Source: Neopestalotiopsis rosae (Eukaryota; Ascomycota; Sordariomycetes; Amphisphaeriales; Sporocadaceae). Taken from it: 64,000 nucleotides of DNA. Positions 44,421 through 55,675 of the stretch are shown here, piece by piece; position 1 is the stretch's first letter, and every line of letters starts with the position of its first letter. The notes beneath the pieces are model-generated. The model ran no database searches. It was given only the letters and a program-made list of their open reading frames with translations, and had not been told where the DNA came from. The translations under genes and the position numbers were made by a program. The stretch lies in the NCBI GenBank assembly GCA_023078685.1, contig JALGAS010000001.1, positions 3,224,001-3,288,000 of the forward strand. Direction: 5' to 3'.

Positions 44421-47346
44421 CTAAGACCAGCTATTACCGAGGTCGTGCTCCTAAAAAGAGAGAAAAAATGTCAGTAACGGCGGACTAGACTCTGCGGTGT
44501 AGCGATCAAATTTTTCGGTGAAGGGAAGTAAGGAATAGAGGTCGAGGTGAGTCAAGGGCAAGTATCTCCGAACCAAGGGGTGTACGACTGCCTCGTAAAG
44601 AGCACAACCAACCCGCGAGCCAACTCAAACCAACAAGAGATATGCAATATGGAATACAGTCTGGCAGTCCAGCCACGAGATGACACGCCGGAAGATATCC
44701 TTGCCACCTCGATCACGGGCGTCAAAGCTTACGTCACACGACCGGTGATAAGCTGGGCATCCTTGCGGCGCCTACGCCTGGGACTGTGTGATAGAGCACA
44801 TCTAAGCAAGCCCGAGGGTACATGCGAGCAGGAATGACAGGGCTACGTGATTGAGGGCAAGGAATAGAGGAGAATATGCTTGTTTTGTGACAAGGCTGGT
44901 GATTGGGGTGCGGAAACTGGGGGGGAATGAGAACGCGGCGCGTCCCATGTATGCAGTCAGACGGCACTTACCTTCAAGTAATCTGCTCCTTTTTCTTGCC
45001 ATTCAGCTTTTGTAACCACGGCTGACTTGTAGCCACTCGACCCTACCCATTCTGCAGCACCCTTCCATGCGTCCAGTACAGGATCCTTTGCCCGTCGGAG
45101 GGTGAGCGGGCTATCCGCAGGAAGGAGCGCCGTGAGGCCTTGCTGCAATCTGTAGTCGAAGTTTTCGAATAATGTATTGCCGCCAGTGAGGAAAACGTCG
45201 CGTAAGAAATCGTCCCGGCTGATTGTGGGAATGTGAACGAGGCGCTGGTTGAGAATATCACCGGCAATCTCTATGAGACCAGCCTGATCCACTCCAGCAA
45301 TCGAGGGCTGGAAAATGACTTCTGGTACCCTGATACGCTCAACGTTTAAGTGAAGTTGATTGATCTCGGCCTGAGAGCCCAAGAAAGGACGGGGACCTCG
45401 GGTGAAGGCATGTAGAAGCGATTTACTCCAGTCATTCTGTGCCTCATACGTATCATCGTGCGAGAAGTTGACGTCGAAGCGGAGTAGGTCATCTTCAAGC
45501 GATTTGAGGTTGCTTTCAAGATCCTCTTCGCCGCCTTCCTCATCATCACTGGCATCTTGTCCAACCGCAATATCCCGATAGACGCCCCAATCATCGTCAT
45601 TGGCGCCAAAGTTGTCATCATCGCCACCCCTGCGCCGCTTAGCCCGAGGACCATCAGAGGCGAGGTTTGCAATAGACTTCATCCGGATCTGCGACGCAAG
45701 CGATTTTCGGTTGCCCAGGTCAGCCTTGAGGCGATCGCGCTCCTTCATGCGCTGCAGAACATCGGCACGAGCTACGCGCTTCTCCTCCAGCCAGCCCTCA
45801 AGATCGTTGTCACGGCGATCTTTATCTGCTTGTTCCTCAGCAGCTATGCGAGCCTTTTCGGCCTCCTTCTCAGCCTTGGCACGAGCGCGGGCTTCGTGAT
45901 TAGACTTCATCAAGCGTTGCTGCTTTTTGGCCTTCAATTGAGTCTCGTCGAGCTCCTCATCGGGGACCTCCAAGAGGCTGAAATCAGGAGCCTCCTGCTC
46001 CTCTTCTACATCAATACCCAAATCCTTGTTGCGTGCCTTTTTGACCGACTTTTCTAGTTCCTTTATCATGCGTTCAAGGTGTGCCTCGTCTTTCAACTCG
46101 TCACCATCAAGTAGACGTTTCGTATCCTTCTTGTTGGCGTTTTCGATCTTGCCCTGAAGCTGCTTGTAGTACTCAAGTTCTTGCTCTTTCCGCATTAGGC
46201 GCTCGAGGCGCATCTTCTGTGCCTGTTCTTGAAGTCGTCGTCCACTCTCCTTTTTGCGCTCTGCAATACGTGCAAGCTCCTCTTCGCTCTTTTGTACAAT
46301 AACTTCTTCGGTGAAAGGATACTGTATGACTGCATCTCTGTCCTCAAGTCCGGTCCAATCGAGATACGATCGTACTTCGTTGTCGTAGTCCTTGGAAACG
46401 TAGCAGTGATCGCGCAGCATATTTTCAGCTTGCGAGGCATTGAGTTTACCTGGAAAAGCAGGATATTTCAGGCGTATGAGCTTCAAGAGGTATTCTGCGC
46501 TATGCCAACCACCCCAATTCAACCTGATTGCCTGTGCCAGCATTGCTTTGGAGTTGTAGACGGGTATCACGTGTGTCGAGCTGTAGGAAGAGGACACAAC
46601 CAGACCAGTTTGGCCCTTGTTATAGCGGTATGAGAATAGGGAGTCGATTCCAGTCGCCAGAGAAGGCGCGCCGTAGCATTCAAATATGATCTCGTTCATG
46701 GCTGAATGAATGTTAGCAATGATGAATTTCGACAACACATGGCAAGAGACCAACATTTTCTCGAGTAAGGTAAGTTTGCCACTGCTTCAGTCATGACAAT
46801 AGGCATGTCAATGGAGCCTTCGTTGTCATTCATGCCCAATTTGAGAAAAGTCCAATCGAGAACGTGTTCCATGACATCCCAGTTGCTGACAATGCCCGAC
46901 CCAGCCTCGAAGGCGTTTCTGATGTGTCCGCGTGCGGTCGTATCGGCGTAGCAGTCAGTTCCGGCGAACGAATAGGTCTTGCCTAGTTTGCGGTCTCTGT
47001 ACTTGGCCATGATGGGCGGAATGTTGAATCGGGGTTCTGATTCGAAGGACCAGCCTGCCCTGACAGCAGATGAGCCTAGTAAGCAGGCATTGGTCAGTAT
47101 GATTGTGCTTTAGGAATAATTGAAGAACAGCAGGTAGTAGAAACCCATACCATTATCGATGACTATGGCAGCGCCGCCCTGTGGTTGCGCCAGCGCCTTC
47201 TCTCTGCCATCGGGCTGGGGAGGAATATGCTTCTCGAAGCGCAGCTCCTTGACTGGAAATATCCGCGCGGGAGGATATATCTTTTCCTGGCGGGTAGGGA
47301 GCTCGCCTAGCACCTGCGTAGGCGTGTCAATTGCAGAAGGGGCCAT
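44421..47346 (-). CDS. ARP5: Actin-related protein Arp5 (INO80 complex)
   Basis: Four exons (47346-47151, 47075-46755, 46701-44972, 44450-44421) give 758 aa. The actin fold is split by a long, highly charged insertion (about residues 270-520, Glu/Lys/Arg-rich coiled coil with an acidic patch), the feature that defines Arp5. Actin motifs include VIDNGSSAVRAGW and FLTGGNTLFENF. Introns are 75 bp, 53 bp (rare donor GTTGGT) and 521 bp. The last exon codes only EHDLGNSWS and a stop; it matches the conserved EHDLGN end of the family and follows a strong CTCTTTTTAG acceptor. Without it the protein would end KVSAV at 44957. Arp5 binds Ies6 and couples Ino80 ATPase activity to nucleosome sliding in the nucleus. 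IES6 lies 1.7 kb away. Confidence 0.93.
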
Positions 47347-48192
47347 CGTCGGTGGTCTTGTTGGATTCACAATGGCGTCGCGCGGCGTTGCATGATGCAG
47401 CTGCTGTCTACTCCGACGATGCGCGCAAGATTGGTTACAGCTCCGAGGGTTCCCCAGATCCAAAAGTGATGCTGATGGGATGAAGTTGGAATTGACCTTG
47501 TGATGAGGGAAAAAATGTTTGCAGAATGGAAAAGCGGCAAGAGCTTGTAGAATTTCTGGTCGGCTGTGCGTGCGTAACTACATAGCACCCGGTAGTAGCT
47601 GCGATTCACAACATTATCTCACCCTGGGCGCATGCAAGGCTGACGCCAGTTGCGATGCGCCGCTGCAGGGATTCTTGTTTGCGCTCCAGTCTTTTACTGC
47701 TGGACTGGAGCTATGGCCTTTGCCCTGTCTCGTTGGCTGGGTCTTGCATAATGGGCTGACGCGACGTAAAACTGCACCTAATGGAAGAGGTCCGACGCGG
47801 TACGGAATACATACCCAAGAGGGGTCAAGTATTATCAATTACGGTTCTAGGGTGCCTGGGGTTGGGATAGTGTAGGTACACGAGTTACGACGGGGAACGC
47901 TAGAACATGGGCGGCTTGCTCTGCTCCTAGGAAGAAAACTTGACATATCAGTTCGTGTTATTCCTTGGTATCTTGATTAGTCTTATGTACTCTACATGTC
48001 TCTTCTGTCTGGGTTGGAGAGGTATAATAATTATTGTTTCTCTCAAAGTTTTGTCGCTCGTAGTGACCACGGGCGCCTCACGAGCCCGTACAGTATATAC
48101 ATGGTCCACCATAATACCAATCACGACTCGCCGCATAGAATTGCTGCAAAGCCCACTCGTGGTGATTGCCTGACAGTAAATCAACAAACCCT
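47347..48192. other. Upstream of ARP5, downstream of DAD4
   Basis: 846 bp with the ARP5 promoter. No additional gene was recognised on either strand. Confidence 0.55.
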
Positions 48193-48683
48193 TCAGCTCG
48201 ATGAAGGCTCCTTAAGCCCACCCGTAGCTGGACGAGAATGAGTTAGATATCAAATTTTGCCTCTTCAAACGCGGATGCAAAAAATACCTTCGAGGTGGAA
48301 CAGCACATTGGACTGATAATTCTTGAACATTTGAGCAACAAGCTCAATGTTCATGTTTTGAACGTTGATGTCCTAGGAGCCACTGTTAATTATACAAGGC
48401 GAGGATCGACCACATGTTCCGATCTAATTCAATTGCAACACGCACCTGCAATTGTTTGTTCATGACCATGACCGACTCATTCAGCTTCTCCTGCAAAGAA
48501 AAAAAAAACATTGGTTACATTCATGTCCCAGAGTGGTATTCTATGCAAAACCAAGGACAAAACTTACAACGTTGGTGATGATTCGCGAGAGCAGAAGGTT
48601 CTGCTGGTGTTCGTGGGGGCTCTCCTGAAGACGTAATGAGCAACCGTAAACTGCGTATCTGGGGCAGAAGTGTTAATTACCAT
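48193..48683 (-). CDS. DAD4: DASH complex subunit Dad4
   Basis: Five exons (48683-48681, 48624-48568, 48490-48446, 48372-48288, 48227-48193) with introns of 56, 77, 73 and 60 bp give 74 aa. Exon 1 is just the ATG. The protein starts [20 protein letters not shown], continues through [15 protein letters not shown] and [25 protein letters not shown], and ends in a short polar tail; length and these blocks match Dad4 (72 aa in yeast). It is a subunit of the DASH/Dam1 ring that ties kinetochores to microtubule plus ends in fungi. Every junction is frame-consistent. The gene is easily missed because no exon exceeds 85 nt. It is divergent from IES6 with 352 bp between the starts. Confidence 0.93.
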
Positions 48684-49035
48684 TTTGAAGTCTTTGTAAT
48701 TGTTGTCCTGCGAGTGCGAAATGAAGGTGAAATGTCACTGCTTAGGTAGGTAGAGCCCAAGCATGAATTGGAAGTGAGAGGTAAGTGGTGGTACAGGCTT
48801 GTTTGTCGGAGCTTGGAAGCACCGATCAATTTATATCCTGCACCTTCAGTAGGTCGCCTTGGAAGCTGTCAACCACCAGCCTTGCAACCAACATATTTCA
48901 CATTGCCTGGTATCCCGCGAGGAATCGACCTTGACGCCCCAGGTCGCACTTCAGACTCGAATTTCGTTCATTCTCTCCAACACTTGAATCCACAGTCACA
49001 ATTACTGGCGCGCATTAGCAAGTGTTTCCATCACA
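48684..49035. promoter_or_regulatory. Bidirectional promoter, DAD4/IES6
   Basis: The 352-bp gap between divergently transcribed DAD4 (-) and IES6 (+) must hold both promoters. No TATA box is obvious. Confidence 0.55.
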
Positions 49036-49653
49036 ATGGCAGCACCAACAGAAGCTCAACTGGCCCACCAGGAGCTCATCGACAAGCTCGACATCCACTC
49101 GATCCCAAAGTCCTTTCGCAACACCAGCTGGCGGCCGAACCAGCGGCGCAACAAGAACATCAAGACTATTCTAGGAGACGCCTCGCGCAAGGAAGCCTCC
49201 TCCATCGCGACGCCCCAGGATGCCGACAGCGGCGCCGCCACGCCCGCGCCCGCCGTAGACGAGAACGGCCTCTCAACCTCGGGCACCTCGACGCCGGCCA
49301 TGTCCACGACTGGCGGCGGCAGCAATTCAAGTCTCCAGCCCAATCTCGCCCAAGCCTCCCGCAGCCTCAGCAAGCTGGTGCTGGAGAAGAGTCTCAAGCC
49401 GGGGGCCGGGGGAGGACTCGGGGTCGCAACCACCTCGGCGCCCAGCGCCACGTACACCAACATTGAGAGCGCGCCCTCGCTGGCCCATACCAAGCGCTAT
49501 TGCGACGTCACAGGCCTCCCGGCGCCGTATCTCGACCCCAAGAGCAGGCTGAGGTATCACAACAGGGAGGTTTTCAGTTTCATCCGCAGCCTGCCCCAGG
49601 GCGTCACGGAGCAGTACCTCGAGGCGAGAGGCGCGCACACGGTCCTGAAGTGA
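49036..49653 (+). CDS. IES6: INO80 complex subunit Ies6
   Basis: Single-exon gene of 205 aa. The C-terminal 53 residues (153-205) form a YL1_C domain: KRYCDVTGLPAPYLDPKSRLRYHNREVF, the signature shared by Ies6 and Vps72/YL1. The N-terminal block (LDIHSIPKSFRNTSWRPNQRRNKNIKTIL) is the other conserved part of Ies6. The middle 80 residues are Ser/Thr/Ala/Gly-rich and probably disordered. Ies6 pairs with Arp5 to form a detachable module of INO80 that promotes nucleosome binding and remodelling. Length (166 aa in yeast) and absence of the long acidic YL1 N-terminus favour Ies6 over Vps72. Partner gene ARP5 lies on the far side of DAD4. Confidence 0.93.
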   Translation: MAAPTEAQLAHQELIDKLDIHSIPKSFRNTSWRPNQRRNKNIKTILGDASRKEASSIATPQDADSGAATPAPAVDENGLSTSGTSTPAMSTTGGGSNSSLQPNLAQASRSLSKLVLEKSLKPGAGGGLGVATTSAPSATYTNIESAPSLAHTKRYCDVTGLPAPYLDPKSRLRYHNREVFSFIRSLPQGVTEQYLEARGAHTVLK

Positions 49654-51113
49654 ACGAAACGACAGGGCGAACAAATATATTGTGATCAAACAACACAAGA
49701 GAACTCGGGAGGCCATGTCAAGCCTTTGAGAGTGTCATGTTTTTACAGCAGCAGCGTGGGGGCGTTCATGGCAATGTTATTTCATTTGAATTCGAGTGCC
49801 AGTGACTATCTGTACAACCGGGACACAGAGAGAACAATCACTTTCCCTGGAGCCGAGAAGGGCGACCGCGATCACAATGCGTACAGGAGTGGTTTAGACA
49901 TGCTTTTATAGGTGGAATGAATCCAAGCCGTCTCGAGGAGAGCAACAGTCACGATTAAAGAAAGAGAGTCAGGGAATGTTCGACCAACAAAGTCAAGCTT
50001 ATCCTACGCACCAGTTGCCTTTCAGCGACTGGATGACAAGGTATACGCTCCGGCTTAATCGTGATAGAGAAAATTTTGTTCTCTGCCTGTTACTGACGGG
50101 TACCGAGAACGAATGGGGAGCTTCAAACTCAGTTACCATAGCTGTATAGCTGTAGTCGCCGCGGCAGGAATGTAAAAGGATGTTCATGAAAAAGTCACGA
50201 TATTGAGAGTTGGCCTTGAATGTTGCTTGGCCTCGGCGTCCTGTTCAGTGCTACAAACCTGTTCTTGAATATCGAGCATGAGCTTTGCTCGATATAATCC
50301 TCTGAATCTTGGATCATGCTTAAAGTTCCGCCAAACTGCGAAAATTCCGCGGCAACATTTTGCAAGAGTCTTCACACGCTCGTCGATGGATTTGGCGCAC
50401 TCAATGTTGGAAAGGAAGAACTTGTCGACTCTTATTTTTTGGCAGGCGTACAGAAAATCCGTAGCGTGTTTTTGTTAAGCCTGTTGTGGAACCCGCGTTA
50501 TGTAACCTTGCAAAGTGGTTGGTTCTGCCTCAGTGCTATCGGACTGCCTCCAGCTGTGTGTGCCACCTTGAACGGCTGCAGCCAAGCTAGGTACCTTACG
50601 TAGCGCTTGAGGCCGCTGAAGATGGATGTTCATCTGGATGTTGTGTCGTTGGCTACGCAGCTCAGTGCTGGTATTCGAGGTACCTGTAGCAATGATTGAA
50701 ACCGTTCACATGGGTCTCTCATGAACGTAGAAAGCTTGTTGGCAGGCAGCGATGAGCCTCCAAAGACCTCTGATATTTAATTCACCGATACATAGAGGAT
50801 AATCCACCTGCTGTATGGCCAAGCATGATCGGCTTTGCGTTACGCTGTTAAAGTCAGGGAAACAAAAACCCGAGTACATACGCGGTTGGTAGATAGGTAG
50901 CCCAATGCAAAACCCCTGGCGTCTTCGAACACGTCCCCAACTTTTTTTTTGGTTATCCCCTAAGAGGTTGGACGATCTAGCTTGAACAACAGCTGTTATA
51001 TTCTCTTGATATAATTCCTCGCCCTTGCGCCGGCCACGTTTCTGCAGAAACCTGTACAAGTCTACCTATTGTCTCTCTATTGTACAAGCCAATTGCCTCC
51101 TAGATCGCCCAAA
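49654..51113. other. Intergenic, 1.5 kb
   Basis: 3' flank of IES6 and promoter of GOT1. Contains only the doubtful fragment at 50184-50474. Confidence 0.5.
50184..50474 (-). pseudogene. Possible gene fragment, unknown family
   Basis: On the minus strand a frame of about 96 codons is open from just after a TAA (50477-50475) to a stop at 50184. Its translation from DFLYACQKIRVDKFF through AKSIDERVKTLAKCC to FKHDPRFRGLYRAKL has balanced, natural-looking composition with regularly spaced hydrophobic residues, like a helical bundle piece. There is no in-frame ATG near its start, so it would be an internal exon or a remnant. The opposite strand is also open for 95 codons, which weakens the case. 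Confidence 0.25.
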
Positions 51114-51945
51114 ATGCCTACAATGTGGTTGTCGGACACGCAGAGTAAGCTTCTTGAAGCTTTCCTCCCCAAAACGCCCAAATACCCTGGAAGATGCGCC
51201 GGCTAACATGGAGTTGCAGAGATCGGAGTGGCCTTCTGCTCAGGCGGTACGTGATCATGGGAAGCTCTCGCTCTACCAGATTTTGGTGGAGGTTTGGACC
51301 ACTCAGCACGGGCAAGTAAATTGACGAACGAATGCGCAGGAGGTTTCTTCCTCATTGGAGGAGTGATGCTGTTCTTTGATCGGGCCATGTAAGCAAACGC
51401 GATGGATCTCCTTCTATGCTTTCTTGCCTTCAATTTCCTCAGGCTGTCTCATGTCTGTATACTAACGCTCTCATTCGCAGGCTGGCCATGGGCAACGTGA
51501 GTCTCTTCCTATCTACGTAGCATCTGGCACCCTCTTTCGCAACGTTCAAGCGCCTCTCCCCAAATCGACCCGATCGACTGCCAGCGCTTCTGCGCAAAGA
51601 AACCAAGTAGTTCGAAAGCTCTAACACTTTGTGTAAACGATCTTCTAGATCCTCTTTCTCATCGGTCTCACGATTATCATCGGCCCGCAAAAGACGCTCG
51701 CCTTCTTCGCTCGGAAACAAAAAGCAAAGGGCACGGCCGCCTTCTTTGGCGGTCTGCTGCTCATCCTCATGCGCTGGCCGCTGATTGGATTCTGTGTGGA
51801 GCTCTACGGCATCATGGTACTGTTTGGAGACTTTTTGGGCACGATAGCCGGATTCGCGAGGAACATACCCGTCATTGGGCCCTACATTGGTGTTCTCGTC
51901 GACAGGTCGGGCCTGGGCAGGCGTAATGCCGAGCTGCCCGTGTAA
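51114..51945 (+). CDS. GOT1: Golgi transport protein Got1
   Basis: Five exons (51114-51144, 51220-51246, 51340-51388, 51481-51496, 51649-51945) with introns of 75, 93, 92 and 152 bp give 139 aa. It is a small four-helix membrane protein: MPTMWLSDTQKIGVAF..., GGFFLIGGVMLFFD, MLAMGNILFLIGLTIIIGPQKT, FFGGLLLILMRWPLIGF and a final hydrophobic part ending AELPV, matching the Got1/Sft2-like family. Got1 helps ER-to-Golgi and intra-Golgi transport. Exon 4 is only 16 nt and sits behind the branch-point-like ACTAAC at about 51461. Most exons are too short to be seen as open frames; the frame is consistent at every junction. Confidence 0.94.
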
Positions 51946-52553
51946 GGAGAAAGAAAGATACCGAAATGGAAACTTGAAAGTGGCATGCGGTCGGGCAACG
52001 ACCGAGACGATAAGGTGTATGAATCACTGACTAGATGTGGGATGAAGAATGGCGTTCAGGGTTGTTTTTTGCGGTATAGATTCGTGTGTTCAAACTCCGT
52101 CATCTACAGGCTTGAACTCGGCGCAGGGCGTCCGCATTGATATAGCGGTGTTGAATAGCCTTGACCCGAGACCATCCATGCCAACGGCTGGAGCTCCAGC
52201 TCTCTACATCAAGGGATAACGAACATTAAACTTAATAGAGCCGGTATATTCGGTAAAACGTTACAAGCAGTGACTCCTCTCTTCGGAAGAAGCTGGAACG
52301 GGCATTTCCTCATTTGCATATGCTGAAATTCATGGGGCTAGATGATAGGCTGGCAGAACAGCCCAACTATTTGTGAACCACCTCGTGATATGTGTGCCAT
52401 GTGTCTCAAAACCAGACTCTAATTGCATCTTTCCCATCTTCACGGTCCTCAAAGCCGATTACAACCGCCTTGATATAGGTCCCGCCATGCTGGTACTCCC
52501 AGCGGGCCTATGCCCGATTGCCGCACGATATCTCCTCCCACTTCATCCTGCAC
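51946..52553. other. Convergent 3' flanks
   Basis: 608 bp between the stops of GOT1 (+) and profilin (-). No gene recognised. Confidence 0.6.
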
Positions 52554-53338
52554 TTAGTAGCCGGCCTTGATCAGGTAGTCTGCGAGCGCCTCAACGGTCG
52601 ATGTGGCGTTTCCAGCCTGCACGTTCTCGCCGTAGTGACCGACCAGAATGGCCTGCTTTGTCTTGACGACAACGACACCAGTTCGGCCCTAAGATTGGGT
52701 ATCTATGTCAGTTTCTTTCGCCTCGCCTTTTCGTGGGAATCATCTCCCCCTTGCCAAAACGTACCTGTCTGAGGTAGCAGCTGCGGTCCTCAACCTTGAA
52801 GGCGACGAATCGCTCGCCGGCAACGTGAACACCCTCGGCGAAAGCCTTGTCCTTGGCAGCCTCGGCGCCGCTCAGGATGGAGGCAAGCTCCTTTTGCTCC
52901 TCAGGCTTGATCTGTCCCACGAGTATTTCTGCGTCAGCCAAATGTAATCCAAGGAGAGCTTCGCGAGAGCCCCCCGTCTCCGGAGATGACGGAAGGCAAC
53001 AAGAGAGGAAGTTCGTACAGTGAAGCCGGCCGAGGTGGCCCAGACGCTGTCGCCAGCGGCGCTGATGATGGCACCCTTGTCGAGGTGGCCAGAGCCAACC
53101 AAGCTGTTTTGCGTTGCTCAGTCAATATCCAGTCATCTCACACTATGTTCGTTTTATTCTTGGGAGATTCGTTCGCTCAATCGTACCTGGAGTCGACGTA
53201 TGCTGCAGCGCGGCCTAGGTGTCAGCCCATGACTCTTCGCGATTCTTTGAGGTGGAGGTACACCACATGTTTTTGTCCCTATGGCGGGGAGCCTGGAGGG
53301 GGGGTTTGTTTGGGAAGACTCATACCTTGCCAAGACAT
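52554..53338 (-). CDS. PFY1: Profilin
   Basis: Five exons (53338-53326, 53214-53187, 53103-53019, 52911-52765, 52688-52554) with introns of 111, 83, 107 and 76 bp give 135 aa. The N-terminus [19 protein letters not shown] is the diagnostic profilin start, with the Trp needed for poly-proline binding. Other family blocks follow: [49 protein letters not shown] and the C-terminal [11 protein letters not shown]. Profilin binds actin monomers and delivers them to formins, supporting tip growth. It is slightly longer than typical fungal profilins (about 126-131 aa), with the extra residues in the helix 2 region ([14 protein letters not shown]). The acceptor of intron 3 is GGGACAG; a nearby GCAG would break the frame. 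Confidence 0.95.
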
Positions 53339-54853
53339 CTTGGGGAATGTGTGAAGGTTACAGTAAAGCTGTAAAGAGAGGGAAGCGGTAAAAAAAAGAA
53401 GGGAGGTAAGGATGAGAAGCTGTTTTTTGCTTCTTCGGTGGTATCAACTTTTTATTTTATTTTTTTTACGAGAGGTTGCTGCAAGAGAGCTTTTGGGTTA
53501 AAGGGAAAGGATGCAAATGGCGGGATGCTGGTTGCGCGGAAGCATTTCAGCGGTATCTTTAGGAGGGGCTACTAAAGAATTACTGGGGCCGCTCGGGAGG
53601 GGCCACCCCCCATTTTCCATTTATTACCTTATACACACTACAGGAATCACTCGTTATTACCAACTCCTTTCCATTCCGCCTGCCGCCTACCGACCGGTAT
53701 TTCGTTCTCCTGGCTGGCAAATGGCACTGGGCAATAGAGCATTGATATTCCATGATGATCACCCGGCTTCCAACTATTGCCCACTGGACCTCATCCAATA
53801 GCTCGGCTAGCAAGATGAGGTTTCAAGTGGGTACGTATCTCTCCTTCCAACGTGAAGCAGTTCGAGAAGCAATATCATGCTTTCCAGTGTACATTTATGC
53901 TTACAATCTCGCATGCCTGCGGGTGAGATCTCAATTCCAATTAACACATGTACCTACCGGGTCAAAGTATCGCGGTGTAGTGGGCCGACTTTGGGGAGAG
54001 TAGGTATCGATATGCTTGTATGTGTGTTCATGACCATACACTTCGTCTTCAACATGCCAGCCAGTGTAATGCAGGTGGCCCGACGATTCAGTTTTCCGAA
54101 CCGGTGATCTGATATTTGAGACACTCATGGCCAGTGAATTTCAATCTTCTAAAAGCGAGAGTAGAGCAAATACTGTCTGGTAGCCAACAAGCAATCAAAA
54201 ATTTGCCAATTTGACGGTGAAGAGGCGCCATCGCGTGCTGGCCGCTGCGCAAAAATTACCCCGCCATGCCTGACGTTGACGCAACGAGAGCCTACCACGT
54301 TCGTTGAGGGCTCTTGGTGGGGCTGATTGATGTCGGGTCTTTGCTCAGATTGCTTACATTGATTGCGACGTCGGGTAGGCAAGCCATTTGACATGTACAT
54401 CATCCCTATTTCACATGGAGGTTCCTTTTAGTCCGTACTTGTTGAATTATATGGAAATAGATATTATTCCCCCTTTTCTCACATCGCCAGGGCTTCTGCT
54501 CGATCACTCGTTGCACCTTTCTATATCTAGTCGACTCAGATCTCATAAGTACAGACCTTCTCGAGCTCATCTACCAGGCCGGTGCCGCATCGGAAGCCAA
54601 CTTGAGCAGGTGTTGTGAGCTCAAGGAGAACAACAATGTATCTTGACCAATCTGGGGCCCGACCTTTGATCAGACGCCCAAGCCTGAAAGAAACTTCAAC
54701 AGAAAGATGAAAACTATACGAGACAGAGAAGGCGACGGCGCACTGCAATTTGCAATGCACCTTGATATACCAACGGTAGGAGGTACTAACTTATAACTGA
54801 TAGCACGAGTATCAAGATGGACACATGCACGTCGGCATTGCTTGCAGTGACAG
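53339..54853. other. Intergenic, 1.5 kb
   Basis: Profilin promoter at the left end (AG-rich then T-rich tracts at 53380-53470). No coding signal recognised to the right. Confidence 0.5.
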
Positions 54854-55675
54854 TTGGCACCAGCCGCGCCAAACATCAAACAACCATGGGTAGCTCGTGC
54901 CGAACTTGTGAATCATGCTGTTCATGCAAAAGCAATGCATGATCTTTCAACCCCGAGTCAGCCAACAACATACAAGGTCCTCCCAAAGCTTCCTCCCCAG
55001 TCCTCCTGGTTGTTGTTTGACCTTGTCAACACGTATCGCCTGGGATTGCCTATTGACAACACAAGCTTTCACAAGATCGGTTTTCTCGCGACACTGTCCA
55101 ACTATGGACAATTTCTCCGGATGTTAACGGCTCTCTCTGTAAATCTCCCAGCCGTCGCCATTGCTAGCGACCCGGCGTCGAAACCTGTTCGCATCACAAT
55201 CGTGGAACGTGGAAGTCTACAACATTGGATTCCCTACGCCTCTACGCTGCAGAACTTGAAACCAGAGGCTCAAGTACCGCCCACTTTCATCTGGCTCTCA
55301 TGGAGGACGTGGCTCGCATCATTCCTCCTCGCTCACCTGGGTAGTAATTTGCCCATTACCAGACTTGGCTTCATCTGGGTCGCAACAGGGAATTGATTGT
55401 TTCCTCGTCCATGTCGATTGATTTCGCGGCAACCGTGCTCGACAACACATTCAAGAATGCTGCTACTGTGCTACGTACGAATTGGCCGGCATTACGAGAT
55501 TGACCTTGTTGGGCCAAGAACCACCTTAGTCAATGACATGTCAGCAGGAAGCACAGTCCAGCGCAGCTTTGGGGGCCCCTTCGCCAATGCCGTGATTGGA
55601 TGTTTGCGGTTCACCTTCAACGGCGCTCCTCTCATTTCCCCCAAGCGTTCCATCTACACCGGCTCCGATATATAG
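54854..55675 (+). pseudogene. Interrupted frame of unknown family
   Basis: A plus-strand frame stays open for about 272 codons except for one TGA at 55394. The first usable ATG is at 54935. The first part looks like real protein (LLFDLVNTYRLGLPIDN, TALSVNLPAVAIASD, ITIVERGSLQHWIPYA), the second (GRHYEIDLVGPRTTLVNDMSAG) likewise. I do not recognise the family. A decayed single-exon gene, or an active gene with an uncalled intron near the TGA (a CAACAG acceptor lies just before it), would both fit. Confidence 0.3.

Noticed and set aside
44957..45002. ARP5 ending at KVSAV (44957)
   Set aside because: The GTAAGT at 44971 is a strong donor and a downstream exon encodes the conserved Arp5 C-terminus, so the read-through end is probably not the main product.
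48768..49466. 232-codon plus-strand frame overlapping IES6
   Set aside because: Overlaps IES6 in another frame and has the Arg/His/Gln-rich composition of an out-of-frame translation.
51439..51720. Minus-strand frame opposite GOT1
   Set aside because: Antisense to verified GOT1 exons; the composition is charged but it shares bases with a conserved gene in a consistent frame.
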